Below are positions 1 to 7,569 of a DNA stretch of 8,904 bases, piece after piece. The stretch's first letter is position 1; every line of letters begins with the position of its first letter. Made by a program: the position numbers and the translations under genes. Source of the stretch: Alistipes sp. (lineage in GTDB: Bacteria; Bacteroidota; Bacteroidia; Bacteroidales; Rikenellaceae); NCBI GenBank assembly GCA_017380955.1, contig JAFOCZ010000025.1:1-8904 (forward strand). Reading direction: 5' to 3'. Under the pieces are notes generated by a model. It searched no databases. It saw only the letters and a program-made list of their open reading frames with translations, and was not told the origin of the DNA.

Positions 1-1382
1 GTATGCAACCAGCCATTGCGCACTGTGTCTGCCGAAGAGTCTGGATTCTTCCAGTATCCCGCCATAACATTCTCACCCTTGATGACAATCTCACCCTTCT
101 CACCCACAGGCAACTCACGACCCTCGTCATCGAGAATCTTAATCTCGAAAGGCTGCACAAGGCGTCCCGAAGAGCCAAAACGATGGTTACCCTTGGTTGG
201 TGCATTCGTAGAGATTACAGGCGTAGCCTCCGAGAGACCATAACCCTGGAACATTGGGATGCCAACGGCGTAGAAGAAGCGCTGCAACTCGCTGTCGAGC
301 AGTGCGCCACCACCGATGAAGAACTGCAACTCACCGCCAAACGCCTCACGCACCTTAGAGTATAGAATCTTGTCGAAGAGTGCCACCGCAGGCTTCAGCA
401 GACAACGCCAGCCACGACCCTTGGTATAACCATCAGCCTGGTAGGCATACGAGGTCTTGAGAGCGAGGTTAAAGAGACGCTCTGTGGTATTACCCTTCTT
501 GCGTATTGAGGTCTCGATGCTCTTGCGGAAGTTCTTGGCAAGGGCTGGCACCGAGAGCAGGAAGTGAGGACGTACCTCCTTGATATTAAGAGGGATGTTC
601 TTGAGAGTCTCCATAGGTGTGCGACCCACCTCCACGGTAGCCACCGAAGCACCACAGGCAATCATTATGTAGAATCCCACGACGTGCGCAAAGCAGTGGT
701 CGAGAGGCAAGATAATAAGCGTACGCCACTCCGAAGGTATAGATACCACCGACAACGACTGCTCTACGTTTGCGGTGTAGTTGCGGTGTGTGAGCACCAC
801 ACCCTTAGGATCTGCCGTAGTACCCGATGTGTAGGTTATGGTTGCTATGTCGTCATTCTGCAACGCCTGACCTATAACCATAAATGCCTCGCGGTTATCG
901 GAGAGATATGCCTCGCCACGAGCCTCCAAATCCTCGAGCGATATCTCACCCTCACGCAAGCCACCCTCTGCATCGCCCCACACCACGACGTGCTTAACCT
1001 CGGGGAGTTCCGCGATGATGTTACGAACTTTACGCAACTGGTGGTGCGACACAAATATCAACTTGGCGTCGGAGTGTTTCAGGCGGAACGTTAGGTCGTT
1101 AGCCTCCTCCAACTTTATTGATAGCGGCACGCTGATAGCACCAGCATACAAGAGTCCCAACTCCGAGATAATCCAGTTGTTGCAACCCTCAGCAAGAATC
1201 GACACACGGTCACCGCGCTCTATGCCCAAAGCCGCAAGACCCGCACCGATGTTCAGCGCACGGCGTTTAGTCTCGTTGTATGTCGTAGGCTCAAACTTAC
1301 CATTGTGCTTCTCGAGGAGAAACTCCTTAGCACCATATTTAGCAACCGACTCTTCAAAAAGGTCGATGATAGTACGTTTCAT
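1..1382 (-). CDS. Long-chain acyl-CoA synthetase (AMP-binding), 3' end outside window
   Basis: This adenylate-forming enzyme activates a fatty acid with ATP and joins it to CoA, feeding lipid synthesis or acyl remodelling; it probably acts at the inner face of the cytoplasmic membrane. Reading the minus strand from the ATG at 1382 gives 460 uninterrupted codons to the window edge. The phosphate-binding loop YTSGTTADPKG is at residues 184-194, followed by GVVLTHRNY. The second adenylation motif, GYGLSEAT, is at 380-387, and GEIVIKGENVMAGYWKN is near 430-446. Family members of the FAA1/ACSL type have about 600 residues, so roughly the last 140, with the small C-terminal domain and catalytic lysine, lie outside. 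The YGLSEATPVIS region and the long insert at about 285-345 favour a long-chain ligase over acetyl-CoA synthetase. Chain length cannot be read from sequence. The gene is transcribed divergently from the sigma-factor operon. Confidence 0.93.
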   Translation of the reverse strand, partial: MKRTIIDLFEESVAKYGAKEFLLEKHNGKFEPTTYNETKRRALNIGAGLAALGIERGDRVSILAEGCNNWIISELGLLYAGAISVPLSIKLEEANDLTFRLKHSDAKLIFVSHHQLRKVRNIIAELPEVKHVVVWGDAEGGLREGEISLEDLEARGEAYLSDNREAFMVIGQALQNDDIATITYTSGTTADPKGVVLTHRNYTANVEQSLSVVSIPSEWRTLIILPLDHCFAHVVGFYIMIACGASVATVEVGRTPMETLKNIPLNIKEVRPHFLLSVPALAKNFRKSIETSIRKKGNTTERLFNLALKTSYAYQADGYTKGRGWRCLLKPAVALFDKILYSKVREAFGGELQFFIGGGALLDSELQRFFYAVGIPMFQGYGLSEATPVISTNAPTKGNHRFGSSGRLVQPFEIKILDDEGRELPVGEKGEIVIKGENVMAGYWKNPDSSADTVRNGWLH

Positions 1383-1410
1383 AATACGTTATTATTTGGT
1401 TTTCAACCCC

Positions 1411-1418
1411 CAAAGTTA
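1411..1418 (-). promoter_or_regulatory. Putative -7 box for the acyl-CoA ligase gene
   Basis: Read on the minus strand this is TAACTTTG, matching the Bacteroidota -7 consensus TAnnTTTG. Transcription would start near 1404, leaving a leader of about 20 nt. No good -33 TTTG is visible at the right distance, so the call rests on one box. The same CAAAGTTACAAATT string occurs upstream of the cold-shock gene at 7972-7985. Confidence 0.45.
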
Positions 1419-1430
1419 CAAATTAATTTT

Positions 1431-1438
1431 TATATTTG
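1431..1438 (+). promoter_or_regulatory. Putative -7 box for the ECF sigma operon
   Basis: TATATTTG matches the Bacteroidota -7 consensus TAnnTTTG exactly and would start transcription near 1445, about 67 nt before the GTG start. The nearest upstream TTTG (1395-1398) is too far away to be its -33 partner. The promoter may therefore be weak, activated, or read by another sigma factor. The box lies only about 12 bp from the opposing one at 1411-1418, so the two promoters probably interfere with each other. Confidence 0.45.
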
Positions 1439-1511
1439 TAAAAAATAGCATCGCGATGTTACATTTCGAGGTGTTATTCGTTATATAGATAAAAGAAAAA
1501 TAAAACTCAAA

Positions 1512-2027
1512 GTGGTTACCGAAACAGAATATATATCGTTTGTCACACGGCTAAAGGATACGGTATTTCGCCTGGCACGCAGCATACTCACCGACAGCCA
1601 TCTTGCCGAGGATGTCACCCAGGATGTCTTTGCCAGAGTATGGCTGCAGCGCGAGAGCATCCTCCACAGCCAGCATCCGCGAGCCTACACCTGCCGCATA
1701 GCGCATAACCTCGCCATCGACAAACTACGACACCGCGAACGTGAGCGCAGCCTGACGCTGGAGCCTCGGGGCGCAGAGCATAGCGATGGTGATGCCGACA
1801 CCTCAACAACAGATATGGCAGCACTGACAAAGAGGTTTATAAGCGCCCTACCCGACAAGCAGCGCATCGCCATACATCTGCGCGACGTGGAGGGTTACGA
1901 GATAGAGGAGATAGCGCAAATCCTCGAGACCGACGAGGCGAGTGTGAGGGTGAACATCTCACGAGCACGCAAAAGGATTAAGGAACAACTATTAAACGCA
2001 TTAAACTATGGATTGGGAGAGAGTTAA
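1512..2027 (+). CDS. ECF (sigma-70 family, RpoE-like) RNA polymerase sigma factor
   Basis: This is a 171-residue alternative sigma factor that directs RNA polymerase to its own promoter set. Region 2 covers about residues 12-78: LAEDVTQDVFARVW (31-44) is the core-binding region 2.2, and RAYTCRIAHNLAIDKLR (57-73) covers 2.3/2.4, the -10 recognition helix. Region 4 covers about 106-160, with LPDKQRIAIHLRDVEGYEIE (113-132) and the helix-turn-helix ending in SVRVNISRARKRIKE. The length is typical of ECF factors without extra domains. The start is a GTG at 1512; no ATG gives a better N-terminus, and translation from GTG matches the usual short stretch before region 2. A purine-rich run precedes it instead of a Shine-Dalgarno site. 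The last 20 nt overlap the next gene, which suggests translational coupling. The inducing signal is unknown. Confidence 0.95.
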   Translation: MVTETEYISFVTRLKDTVFRLARSILTDSHLAEDVTQDVFARVWLQRESILHSQHPRAYTCRIAHNLAIDKLRHRERERSLTLEPRGAEHSDGDADTSTTDMAALTKRFISALPDKQRIAIHLRDVEGYEIEEIAQILETDEASVRVNISRARKRIKEQLLNALNYGLGES

Positions 2028-2481
2028 GATTCTTCACGACAGATACCTCAAGGCCGAGACATCGCTCGACGAGGAGAGGGAGTTATATACCCTGCTCTCC
2101 ACCGCCGAGAGCCTACCCCGAGAGTTGCAGGCTACGAAGACTATGCTCGAGGCGCTGCACTCCATCGCCCAGGATAGGTGCGACCTCACGATTCGCCACC
2201 AAGAGCCTCGCCGCCGTAGCATCTCACTACGCCGCATAGCGAGCATCGCAGCATCGGTGGTTGTTGTGGCGGGCATAACCTTGGCAATGCTCCTAACGCC
2301 TATAGAGTCGGAGGTTACTGAGCCTATGATAGTATGCCACATCAACGGCACTATGGTCGATGACCAACTCATAGCACAAGCCGAGGTGCAGCGCATATTG
2401 GGCGGTGTGTCGAAGAATATGCACACAGCAAAGGAGCGCATAGACAACATAACACGTATAACATCTAACAAACAACTATAA
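2008..2481 (+). CDS. Putative anti-sigma factor, single-pass membrane protein
   Basis: This 157-residue protein has a cytoplasmic N-terminal part (1-74), one hydrophobic helix at about 77-97 (IASIAASVVVVAGITLAMLL) after an Arg-rich stop (PRRRSISLRR), and a short outer domain of about 60 residues. The N-terminus, HDRYLKAETSLDEERELYTL (10-29), resembles the helical 'YFEGETSLEEEKEL' segment common in proteins encoded next to Bacteroidota ECF sigma factors. The gene starts inside the sigma gene (20-nt overlap), so both are probably made in a fixed ratio. From position and topology I infer that it holds the sigma factor at the cytoplasmic membrane. It lacks an obvious zinc-binding HxxxCxxC anti-sigma motif and the large periplasmic domain of FecR-type regulators. 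It could instead be a membrane protein of unrelated function in the regulon. Confidence 0.65.
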   Translation: MDWERVKILHDRYLKAETSLDEERELYTLLSTAESLPRELQATKTMLEALHSIAQDRCDLTIRHQEPRRRSISLRRIASIAASVVVVAGITLAMLLTPIESEVTEPMIVCHINGTMVDDQLIAQAEVQRILGGVSKNMHTAKERIDNITRITSNKQL

Positions 2482-2483
2482 CT

Positions 2484-3434
2484 ATGAAACGTATACTACT
2501 ATTACTCACAGCCACAATCCTTGCGACAACACTCTACGCCCAGGAGAACACAACCCCCGAGCAGGAGTCGGTGATATACCTCGACAGCAGCAAGGAGAAT
2601 AGCATATCCTCGTCAAACGGTCGTCTGTCGCTGATGCTCAACGGCACACGCCTCGAGATTGGCAACAAACGCAACGAGGCGGATAGCGTTAGTTACTATG
2701 TTAAGAATGCCGACGGCACTATGGAGATGCTCTCACGCGAGGATCTTGCGGTGGCGGCATACAACGCCAACCTAACAACTATAGAGGCTAACAAAGATAA
2801 CAACAAGGCATACTTCGGAATCCTTGGTATCGGAGCACCTAAGTATAACCACTTCTCGGCGGTGGAGATTGGCGCAAACCTCCTTACAGACCTCAACTAC
2901 AAGGGCTACACCCCCGAAGAGGCTAACGCCCTGACATTTAGCAACCGTAAGGCGGTGTGCGTGACGCTGAACGTAGCATCGCTGAACGTACCTCTGACCA
3001 CCAACCGCAAGTTGGTAGCCTCTATGGCGCTGGGCTTTACGTGGGAGAACTACACCATCGCCGGCAACTACACTATGGAGTATCGCGATGGTATGATGCG
3101 CCCCTTAGCCATAGATGGCGAGATTAAGAAATCGAAGATGGTGGCATCCTACTTCCACGTGCCCATAACCCTCGACTGGAACATCAAGAGTGACTTCTTC
3201 ATCTCGGCTGGCGTGAATGTCGACATTCTTACGGGCTCGCACCTAAAGTATAAGTTCCCCAAGACCAAGATTAAGGATGAGATTACGCTAAACCCTGTGC
3301 AGGTGGGTCTCACAGCGCGTGTGGGATGGAAGCGCATATATGTCTTCACAAACTACGCCTTCAACGACATCTTTAAGGAGGGCACAGGTCCCGAGGGTCA
3401 CCGACTATCTGTAGGTATGGGTATTGGATTCTAA
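2484..3434 (+). CDS. Exported protein, probable outer-membrane beta-barrel
   Basis: I do not recognise the exact family. The 316-residue product starts with a clear Sec signal peptide (MKRILLLLTATILATTLYAQ, cleavage after about residue 20). An acidic, Ser/Asn-rich segment of about 90 residues follows (21-112). From about 113 to the end, alternating hydrophobic/aromatic strands are separated by short turns, such as FGILGIGAPKYNHFSAVEIG, LVASMALGFTWENYTIAG, FFISAGVNVDILTG and VQVGLTARVGWKRIYVFTNY. The protein ends in a strand with terminal Phe (RLSVGMGIGF), typical of outer-membrane barrels. An 8- to 10-stranded barrel with a periplasmic N-terminal extension is a reasonable inference. The gene begins 2 nt after the anti-sigma gene, so it is probably in the same transcript and may be a target or sensor of the sigma factor. 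Confidence 0.75.
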   Translation: MKRILLLLTATILATTLYAQENTTPEQESVIYLDSSKENSISSSNGRLSLMLNGTRLEIGNKRNEADSVSYYVKNADGTMEMLSREDLAVAAYNANLTTIEANKDNNKAYFGILGIGAPKYNHFSAVEIGANLLTDLNYKGYTPEEANALTFSNRKAVCVTLNVASLNVPLTTNRKLVASMALGFTWENYTIAGNYTMEYRDGMMRPLAIDGEIKKSKMVASYFHVPITLDWNIKSDFFISAGVNVDILTGSHLKYKFPKTKIKDEITLNPVQVGLTARVGWKRIYVFTNYAFNDIFKEGTGPEGHRLSVGMGIGF

Positions 3435-3446
3435 AAATCGACAACT

Positions 3447-3875
3447 ATGAAACGTCTTATATTGCTCATAATGATGCTATTGCCACTCGGCGCAATGGCT
3501 CAGAGCCCACACTTCTCGGCGCTGATGACCGAATACTCCACACAGGAGGGCTGCACGACGTTGAACATCTCGAACGCTATGTTCCAGTCGCTGCAGATAG
3601 ATATAGATGCCGAGAGTATGAAGGTTATATCTATCGAGAATCAGAGCCTCATCCCAAGATTCAGGGAGCAGATTAAAGAGTTGGTAGCGCCGCTTAACGT
3701 GCTGATGAGCGTAAACGCCAACAACGAGAGCGTGGAGATATACCAGCGCAGCGAGGAGGGGCGCATCAAGGAGTTGTATATCATCACCTACGAAGGAAGC
3801 AGTTGCGTAGCGCTATATATCTATGGTGACAACTTAGAGATTAATCAAGTAAACTCACTCATAGAGGTATTTTAA
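3447..3875 (+). CDS. Exported DUF4252-like protein
   Basis: This 142-residue protein has a signal peptide (MKRLILLIMMLLPLGAMAQ, cleavage after about residue 19). The mature part resembles DUF4252 proteins, which are frequent beside Bacteroidota ECF sigma genes. It opens with FSALMTEYSTQEGCTTLNISNAM (about 23-45; the family pattern is 'F..Y...eGvt.v.iSk.m'). A central helix/strand unit follows (FREQIKELVAPLN), then VEIYQRSEEGRIKELYIIT (96-114) and a final strand-helix with YIYGDNLEINQVNSLIEVF. No catalytic motif is visible and the role of the family is unknown; recognition is from memory of the pattern, not from a search. The gene lies 12 nt after the barrel gene, is the last of the operon, and is followed by a hairpin terminator. 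Two cysteines (36, 120) could be oxidised in the periplasm. Confidence 0.75.
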   Translation: MKRLILLIMMLLPLGAMAQSPHFSALMTEYSTQEGCTTLNISNAMFQSLQIDIDAESMKVISIENQSLIPRFREQIKELVAPLNVLMSVNANNESVEIYQRSEEGRIKELYIITYEGSSCVALYIYGDNLEINQVNSLIEVF

Positions 3876-3881
3876 CAGAGA

Positions 3882-3914
3882 GGGGATTGTCCGACAATAA
3901 GTTAGACAATCCCC
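3882..3914. terminator. Bidirectional terminator between converging operons
   Basis: This is a perfect 10-bp inverted repeat (GGGGATTGTC at 3882-3891, GACAATCCCC at 3905-3914) with a 13-nt loop. It lies 7 nt after the stop codon of the DUF4252-like gene and 33 nt before (plus-strand sense) the stop codon of hom. On the plus strand a U-rich but interrupted tail follows (CTTGTTATTTCC); on the minus strand the tail is CTCTCTGTTAAAATA. It can therefore end both transcripts. The loop contains a further ACAAT that could form a smaller alternative hairpin. Confidence 0.85.
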
Positions 3915-3946
3915 CTTGTTATTTCCTTCGAAGTCGTATAACCGCA

Positions 3947-5128
3947 TTAATCAATTGGGTATGCTGCGACGAAGCAATCACCTACTCGCAACTCCTCCTG
4001 ATGCGCCTTGAGGTTGGCGATGGTGACATCACCTACGATGTAGTTATACTCATCCGAAGTATACTGCTCGCGAATCTTAGTGAAGTTCAAGAGGTTACGC
4101 TGCTCGGCACTCCTATAGCGGAAGTACACGCGGAAGGTGTGGTCGGTGGTATACTGTGGCAATACAGAGTCGTTACGCTTCTTATACTCGTAGCGGTAGT
4201 TATAGGCACAAGCGGTGATATCGCTCAACACTGCCGAGCCTGTAGGGTGACCACCCGCACCACGACCAAACATAAACTGCTTATCGTAGAAGAGACCCTT
4301 GATAACAACGCCATTAAACTCATCCTCAACGCTATAGATATACTTGTTACGCGAGATAAGTTGTGGCAACACACACATAATGAGTCTGTCGTCGATCTTC
4401 TCGACGTGTGCCACAAGTTTTATACGGCGATCCTTCTCCTGCGCAAAGCGGATGTCGGCATCGTTCATCGTAGAGATACCATATGTAAGGATATTCTCAG
4501 GTGCTACGTATACGCCAAAGGCGTGAACGGTGATGATAATCAACTTATACAACGAGTCCCAGCCATCGATGTCGAGTGTTGGGTTGCTCTCGGCAAATCC
4601 CAAATCCTGAGCCAACTTAAGCGCTGCGCCGTAGCCCATATGCTCGTTGAAAATCTTCGAGAGTATGAAGTTTGACGAGCCATTGAGGATACCCTTCACC
4701 GAGGTGAGAAGGTCGTTGTCGTAATACTCCTCGAGGTTACGAATTACAGGTATAGAGCCACACGCCGAGGCGTCGTACAACAGCGGTGTATTATACTGCT
4801 CCTGGAGGTCTATGAGTTCGAGGATGTGGTGGCCGAGCATCTTCTTATTTCCCGATACCACAGGGATGCGAGCCTTCAACGCACGCTTAACGATATCGTA
4901 TGCAGCATCTGCATCGTCGATAACCTCAACGATAAGGTTTATATCCTTATCCTCGAAGATGTCATCGGCATTGCTCGTAAACTCCGCCTTAACACCACGA
5001 TCCTTGTTGATATCACGCACACATACACGCTTGATATGCACATTCTGTGAGTTGATGCGCTGCAATACGTCATAAAGACCACGACCTACATTACCAAAGC
5101 CAAAAAGTCCTATGTTTAAGTTTTTCAT
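3947..5128 (-). CDS. hom: Homoserine dehydrogenase, monofunctional, no clear ACT domain
   Basis: This cytoplasmic enzyme reduces L-aspartate 4-semialdehyde to L-homoserine with NAD(P)H. The 393-residue protein opens with a Rossmann fold (NIGLFGFGNVGRG, residues 5-17), then VVSGNKKML (90-98) holding the conserved lysine. The dehydrogenase core follows: DASACGSIPVIRNL (119-132), KGILNGSSNFIL (145-156), AQDLGFAESNPTLDIDGWD (173-191, with substrate-binding acidic residues) and FGRGAGGHPTGSAVLSDI (287-304). The last 65 or so residues (about 329-393) replace the usual ACT domain of 430-residue homologues; they could be a shortened or divergent version, but I cannot identify a ligand site. No aspartate kinase domain is fused, unlike ThrA. 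The ATG at 5128 lies 2 nt after the metX stop codon, so the gene is third in the metY-metX-hom operon and probably serves methionine synthesis. Confidence 0.95.
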   Translation of the reverse strand: MKNLNIGLFGFGNVGRGLYDVLQRINSQNVHIKRVCVRDINKDRGVKAEFTSNADDIFEDKDINLIVEVIDDADAAYDIVKRALKARIPVVSGNKKMLGHHILELIDLQEQYNTPLLYDASACGSIPVIRNLEEYYDNDLLTSVKGILNGSSNFILSKIFNEHMGYGAALKLAQDLGFAESNPTLDIDGWDSLYKLIIITVHAFGVYVAPENILTYGISTMNDADIRFAQEKDRRIKLVAHVEKIDDRLIMCVLPQLISRNKYIYSVEDEFNGVVIKGLFYDKQFMFGRGAGGHPTGSAVLSDITACAYNYRYEYKKRNDSVLPQYTTDHTFRVYFRYRSAEQRNLLNFTKIREQYTSDEYNYIVGDVTIANLKAHQEELRVGDCFVAAYPID

Positions 5129-5130
5129 AA

Positions 5131-6153
5131 TTATCTGAGGTTTATAAAGTTATCAATAATAGTATTAAGTTTTTCGTGCTCCACAAGGAAGCCGTCGTGA
5201 CCAAATTCCGACTCTATGAGGTGATACTCCACATCGCGGATATGCTCCCTGAGTGGCGTGTGTGCCTCGGGTGGGAAGAGGATATCCGAGGATATGGCAA
5301 CCACCAATGTGCGGGCCTCGATGCTCTGCAGTGCCTCGGCGATGCTCGCTCTGCCACGCGCTATGTTGTGAGAGTCTACAGCCTCCGAGAGACGGTAGTA
5401 GGAGATAGCATTAAACCTACGGCGTAGTTTCTCACCCTGATACTGCTGGTAGGAGTGTGCACGGCGCGAGAACGACACCTCATCCATAGGCATCTGCTCC
5501 TGCTGCGTAGCGTTGTATGCCGCACCACCACGATAACTGATGAGGGCTATGGAGCGCGCTACGGCCATACCATCCAATCCGGCATCATCTCTGCGCTCAC
5601 CCCACGTCTTATCGAGGCGGATTGCCATACGCTGCGACTCGTTGAATGCCGCAGCCCACGGCTCCGAGCAGGTGGTGGTGGCTATGAGTGCGAGGTTTTC
5701 CATAAAGTGTGGCTCCATAATCGCCCACTCCATACACTGAAAACCTCCGATGGAACTACCTATGAGCATCTTAACACGCTCGATGCCGAGATGTCGGGCA
5801 AGCAACTGATGGCAGTGCACCATATCGCGCACCGTAATCTGCGGAAAGTCGTAGTAGTATTTCTCGCCCGTTACGGGGTTTACCGAGAGTGGCGACGTAG
5901 TGCCATAGTGCGAGCCGAGGAAGTTGGCGCATACTATGAAGTAGCGCGTGGGGTCGAGGAAACGCCCCTCCTCCACGGTGTGAGGCCACCAGTCGGCAAC
6001 ATCGGAGTTTGCCGTGAGAGCGTGACACACCCATATGACATTATCCTTCGCGGCGTTCAGCGTGCCGAAGGTGTCGTAGGTGATATCTACGCTCGGCAGC
6101 ACAGCACCCGACTCCAACTGCAGCGCCTCCGCGTGGTGATAAACGTAACTCAT
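5131..6153 (-). CDS. metX: Homoserine O-acetyltransferase
   Basis: This enzyme transfers an acetyl group from acetyl-CoA to homoserine, the committed step of the methionine branch. It has an alpha/beta-hydrolase fold. Numbered from the ATG at 6153 (340 residues), the nucleophile elbow is GSSIGG with Ser134, the acid is Asp290 in SSDILFPP, and the base is His319 in GHDGFLVEHE. Other family signatures are LESGAVLPSVDITYDTFG near the N-terminus, CHALTANSD (oxyanion region, 43-51), CANFLGSHYGTTSP, and ISYRGGAAYN. The related succinyl-transferring MetA has a different fold; acetyl rather than succinyl use within the MetX fold is assumed from the partner MetY. An in-frame GTG at 6162 would add three residues. 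I prefer the ATG because it lies 10 nt after the metY stop codon and gives the usual short N-terminus. Confidence 0.95.
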   Translation of the reverse strand: MSYVYHHAEALQLESGAVLPSVDITYDTFGTLNAAKDNVIWVCHALTANSDVADWWPHTVEEGRFLDPTRYFIVCANFLGSHYGTTSPLSVNPVTGEKYYYDFPQITVRDMVHCHQLLARHLGIERVKMLIGSSIGGFQCMEWAIMEPHFMENLALIATTTCSEPWAAAFNESQRMAIRLDKTWGERRDDAGLDGMAVARSIALISYRGGAAYNATQQEQMPMDEVSFSRRAHSYQQYQGEKLRRRFNAISYYRLSEAVDSHNIARGRASIAEALQSIEARTLVVAISSDILFPPEAHTPLREHIRDVEYHLIESEFGHDGFLVEHEKLNTIIDNFINLR

Positions 6154-6163
6154 ACCCTGCACT

Positions 6164-7447
6164 TTAGATATTCGACAGTGCCTGCTCGTAGTCGGCGATT
6201 ATATCCTCGACGTTCTCCAAGCCGAGAGATATGCGAAGCAGTGTAGGTGTGATGCCTGCCGCTCGCTTAGCCTCGTCAGAGAGTTGCTTGTGGGTGGTTG
6301 ATGCAGGGTGTGTGACAACCGAGATAGAGTCGCCAATCATAGTCATATTTCCCGACAACTTGAGGCTCTCTACGAACTTAACCGTAGAGTCCAAATCGCC
6401 CTTCAACTCGATGGTAAGCACCGCCGAAGCGCCATAGCGATAATACTTCTGCGCCAGGGCATATGATGGGTGATCCTCGAAGCCAACGAAACTAACACGC
6501 TCCACCTTTGGGTGCTGACGGCAGAACTCTGCCAACTTATACGCCGACTCCACCTCGTGCTTCACGCGCAACGACAGGGTCTCCAGACCGAGCAACATAA
6601 GGTAGGCATCAAAGGGCGAAGGGCAGCAGCCGAAGTCACGCATACCATCTACCCTACACTTAACGATAAAGGCCTGAGCACCAAACGCATCGCAGAGGTT
6701 GAGACCGTGGTAACCCTCCGAAGGACCATCTATCTGTGGGAACTTACCCGAAGCCCTCCAGTCGAACTTACCGCCATCGACGATGATACCGCCCATAGCC
6801 GTGCCGTGACCGTTAATCCACTTTGTCGCCGAGTCGGTGATGATATCTGCGCCCCACTCAAAAGGATTGCAGAGGTATCCTCCCGCGCCAAAGGTGTTAT
6901 CCACGATAAGCGGAATGTTGTTGCGGTGTGCCACATCTGCCAAAGCCTCGATATCTGCTACACGGCAAGTTGGGTTACCCATAGACTCCACAAACACGGC
7001 ACGCGTATTATCATCTATCAACTGTGCGATATCATCCGCCGCATCGCTCTTTGCCAAGCGACACTCCACGCCTAAGTTACGCAACGAGATTACAAACTGG
7101 TTGTGAGTGCCACCATAGAGATATGGCGATGCCACGATATTCTCACCAGCCTTGGCAAGTGCCGTAACGGTCAGCAATATCGCCGACATTCCCGATGCTG
7201 TGGCCAGCGCACCCACACCACCATACAACGCTGCTATACGCTCCTCGTATGCTGCGGTTGTGGGGTTATGGAGACGTGTGTAGATATATCCTGGCTCGCT
7301 GAGGGTGAAGAGGTTTGCTGCATAGTCGCACGATGGGAAGTGGTATGCCGCTGTTGGGTGGATGGCAATACCTCGTGCGTTGGACTCATCAACGTGGTAT
7401 CCACCGTGAATCTGCAGGGTCTCGAAATGTAGTTTTCTATCGCTCAT
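6164..7447 (-). CDS. metY: O-acetylhomoserine sulfhydrylase (aminocarboxypropyltransferase)
   Basis: This PLP enzyme of the Cys/Met-metabolism family replaces the acetyl group of O-acetylhomoserine with sulfide to form homocysteine, bypassing cystathionine; some members also use methanethiol. The 427-residue length fits MetY (about 430) better than MetB/MetC (about 380-400). Visible signatures are LQIHGGYH (11-18), the partner-subunit PLP-phosphate site YTRLHNPT (56-63), ASGMSAI (84-90), the IVDNTFGAGGYLCNPFEWGAD stretch (181-201), and SATKWINGHG (206-215) with Lys209 as the Schiff-base lysine. The C-terminal block SVVTHPASTTH and LLRISLGLENVEDIIADYEQAL is typical and complete. It is first in the operon. 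Its ATG follows an AT-rich stretch of about 34 nt after a stable hairpin (7482-7500), within a leader that probably regulates the whole operon. Confidence 0.96.
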   Translation of the reverse strand: MSDRKLHFETLQIHGGYHVDESNARGIAIHPTAAYHFPSCDYAANLFTLSEPGYIYTRLHNPTTAAYEERIAALYGGVGALATASGMSAILLTVTALAKAGENIVASPYLYGGTHNQFVISLRNLGVECRLAKSDAADDIAQLIDDNTRAVFVESMGNPTCRVADIEALADVAHRNNIPLIVDNTFGAGGYLCNPFEWGADIITDSATKWINGHGTAMGGIIVDGGKFDWRASGKFPQIDGPSEGYHGLNLCDAFGAQAFIVKCRVDGMRDFGCCPSPFDAYLMLLGLETLSLRVKHEVESAYKLAEFCRQHPKVERVSFVGFEDHPSYALAQKYYRYGASAVLTIELKGDLDSTVKFVESLKLSGNMTMIGDSISVVTHPASTTHKQLSDEAKRAAGITPTLLRISLGLENVEDIIADYEQALSNI

Positions 7448-7481
7448 AGTAATACTCTTTTATAATATAATATGTAGACTC

Positions 7482-7500
7482 TCGCCATTGAGGATGGCGA
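7482..7500 (-). promoter_or_regulatory. Hairpin P5 upstream of metY, attenuator or translational gate
   Basis: This is a perfect 7-bp stem TCGCCAT/ATGGCGA with a 5-nt CCTCA loop, ending 34 nt before the metY ATG. The RNA after it reads GAGTCTACATATTATATTAT, which is AU-rich but without a run of U. It is therefore not a textbook intrinsic terminator. Its 5' arm can alternatively pair with the upstream leader-peptide coding region, which makes it the likely switching element of the leader. Confidence 0.55.
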
Positions 7501-7569
7501 AATACGGTTTATCGAATATGTGAGAAGTGAAGGATGTGGTGCGTAACCACACGTGTGTAATAGAAGTGC

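Noticed and set aside
564..1094. 176-codon plus-strand ORF
   Set aside because: It is antisense to the acyl-CoA ligase gene, which reads through with correct motifs; no domain is visible in the plus frame.
3887..4675. 262-codon plus-strand ORF
   Set aside because: It lies antisense to hom over nearly its whole length, and hom has full family motifs; the translation of the plus strand shows no recognisable domain.
5455..6246. 263-codon plus-strand ORF
   Set aside because: It is antisense to metX and the end of metY, both strongly supported; the product is Arg/His-rich and looks like a codon-bias shadow.
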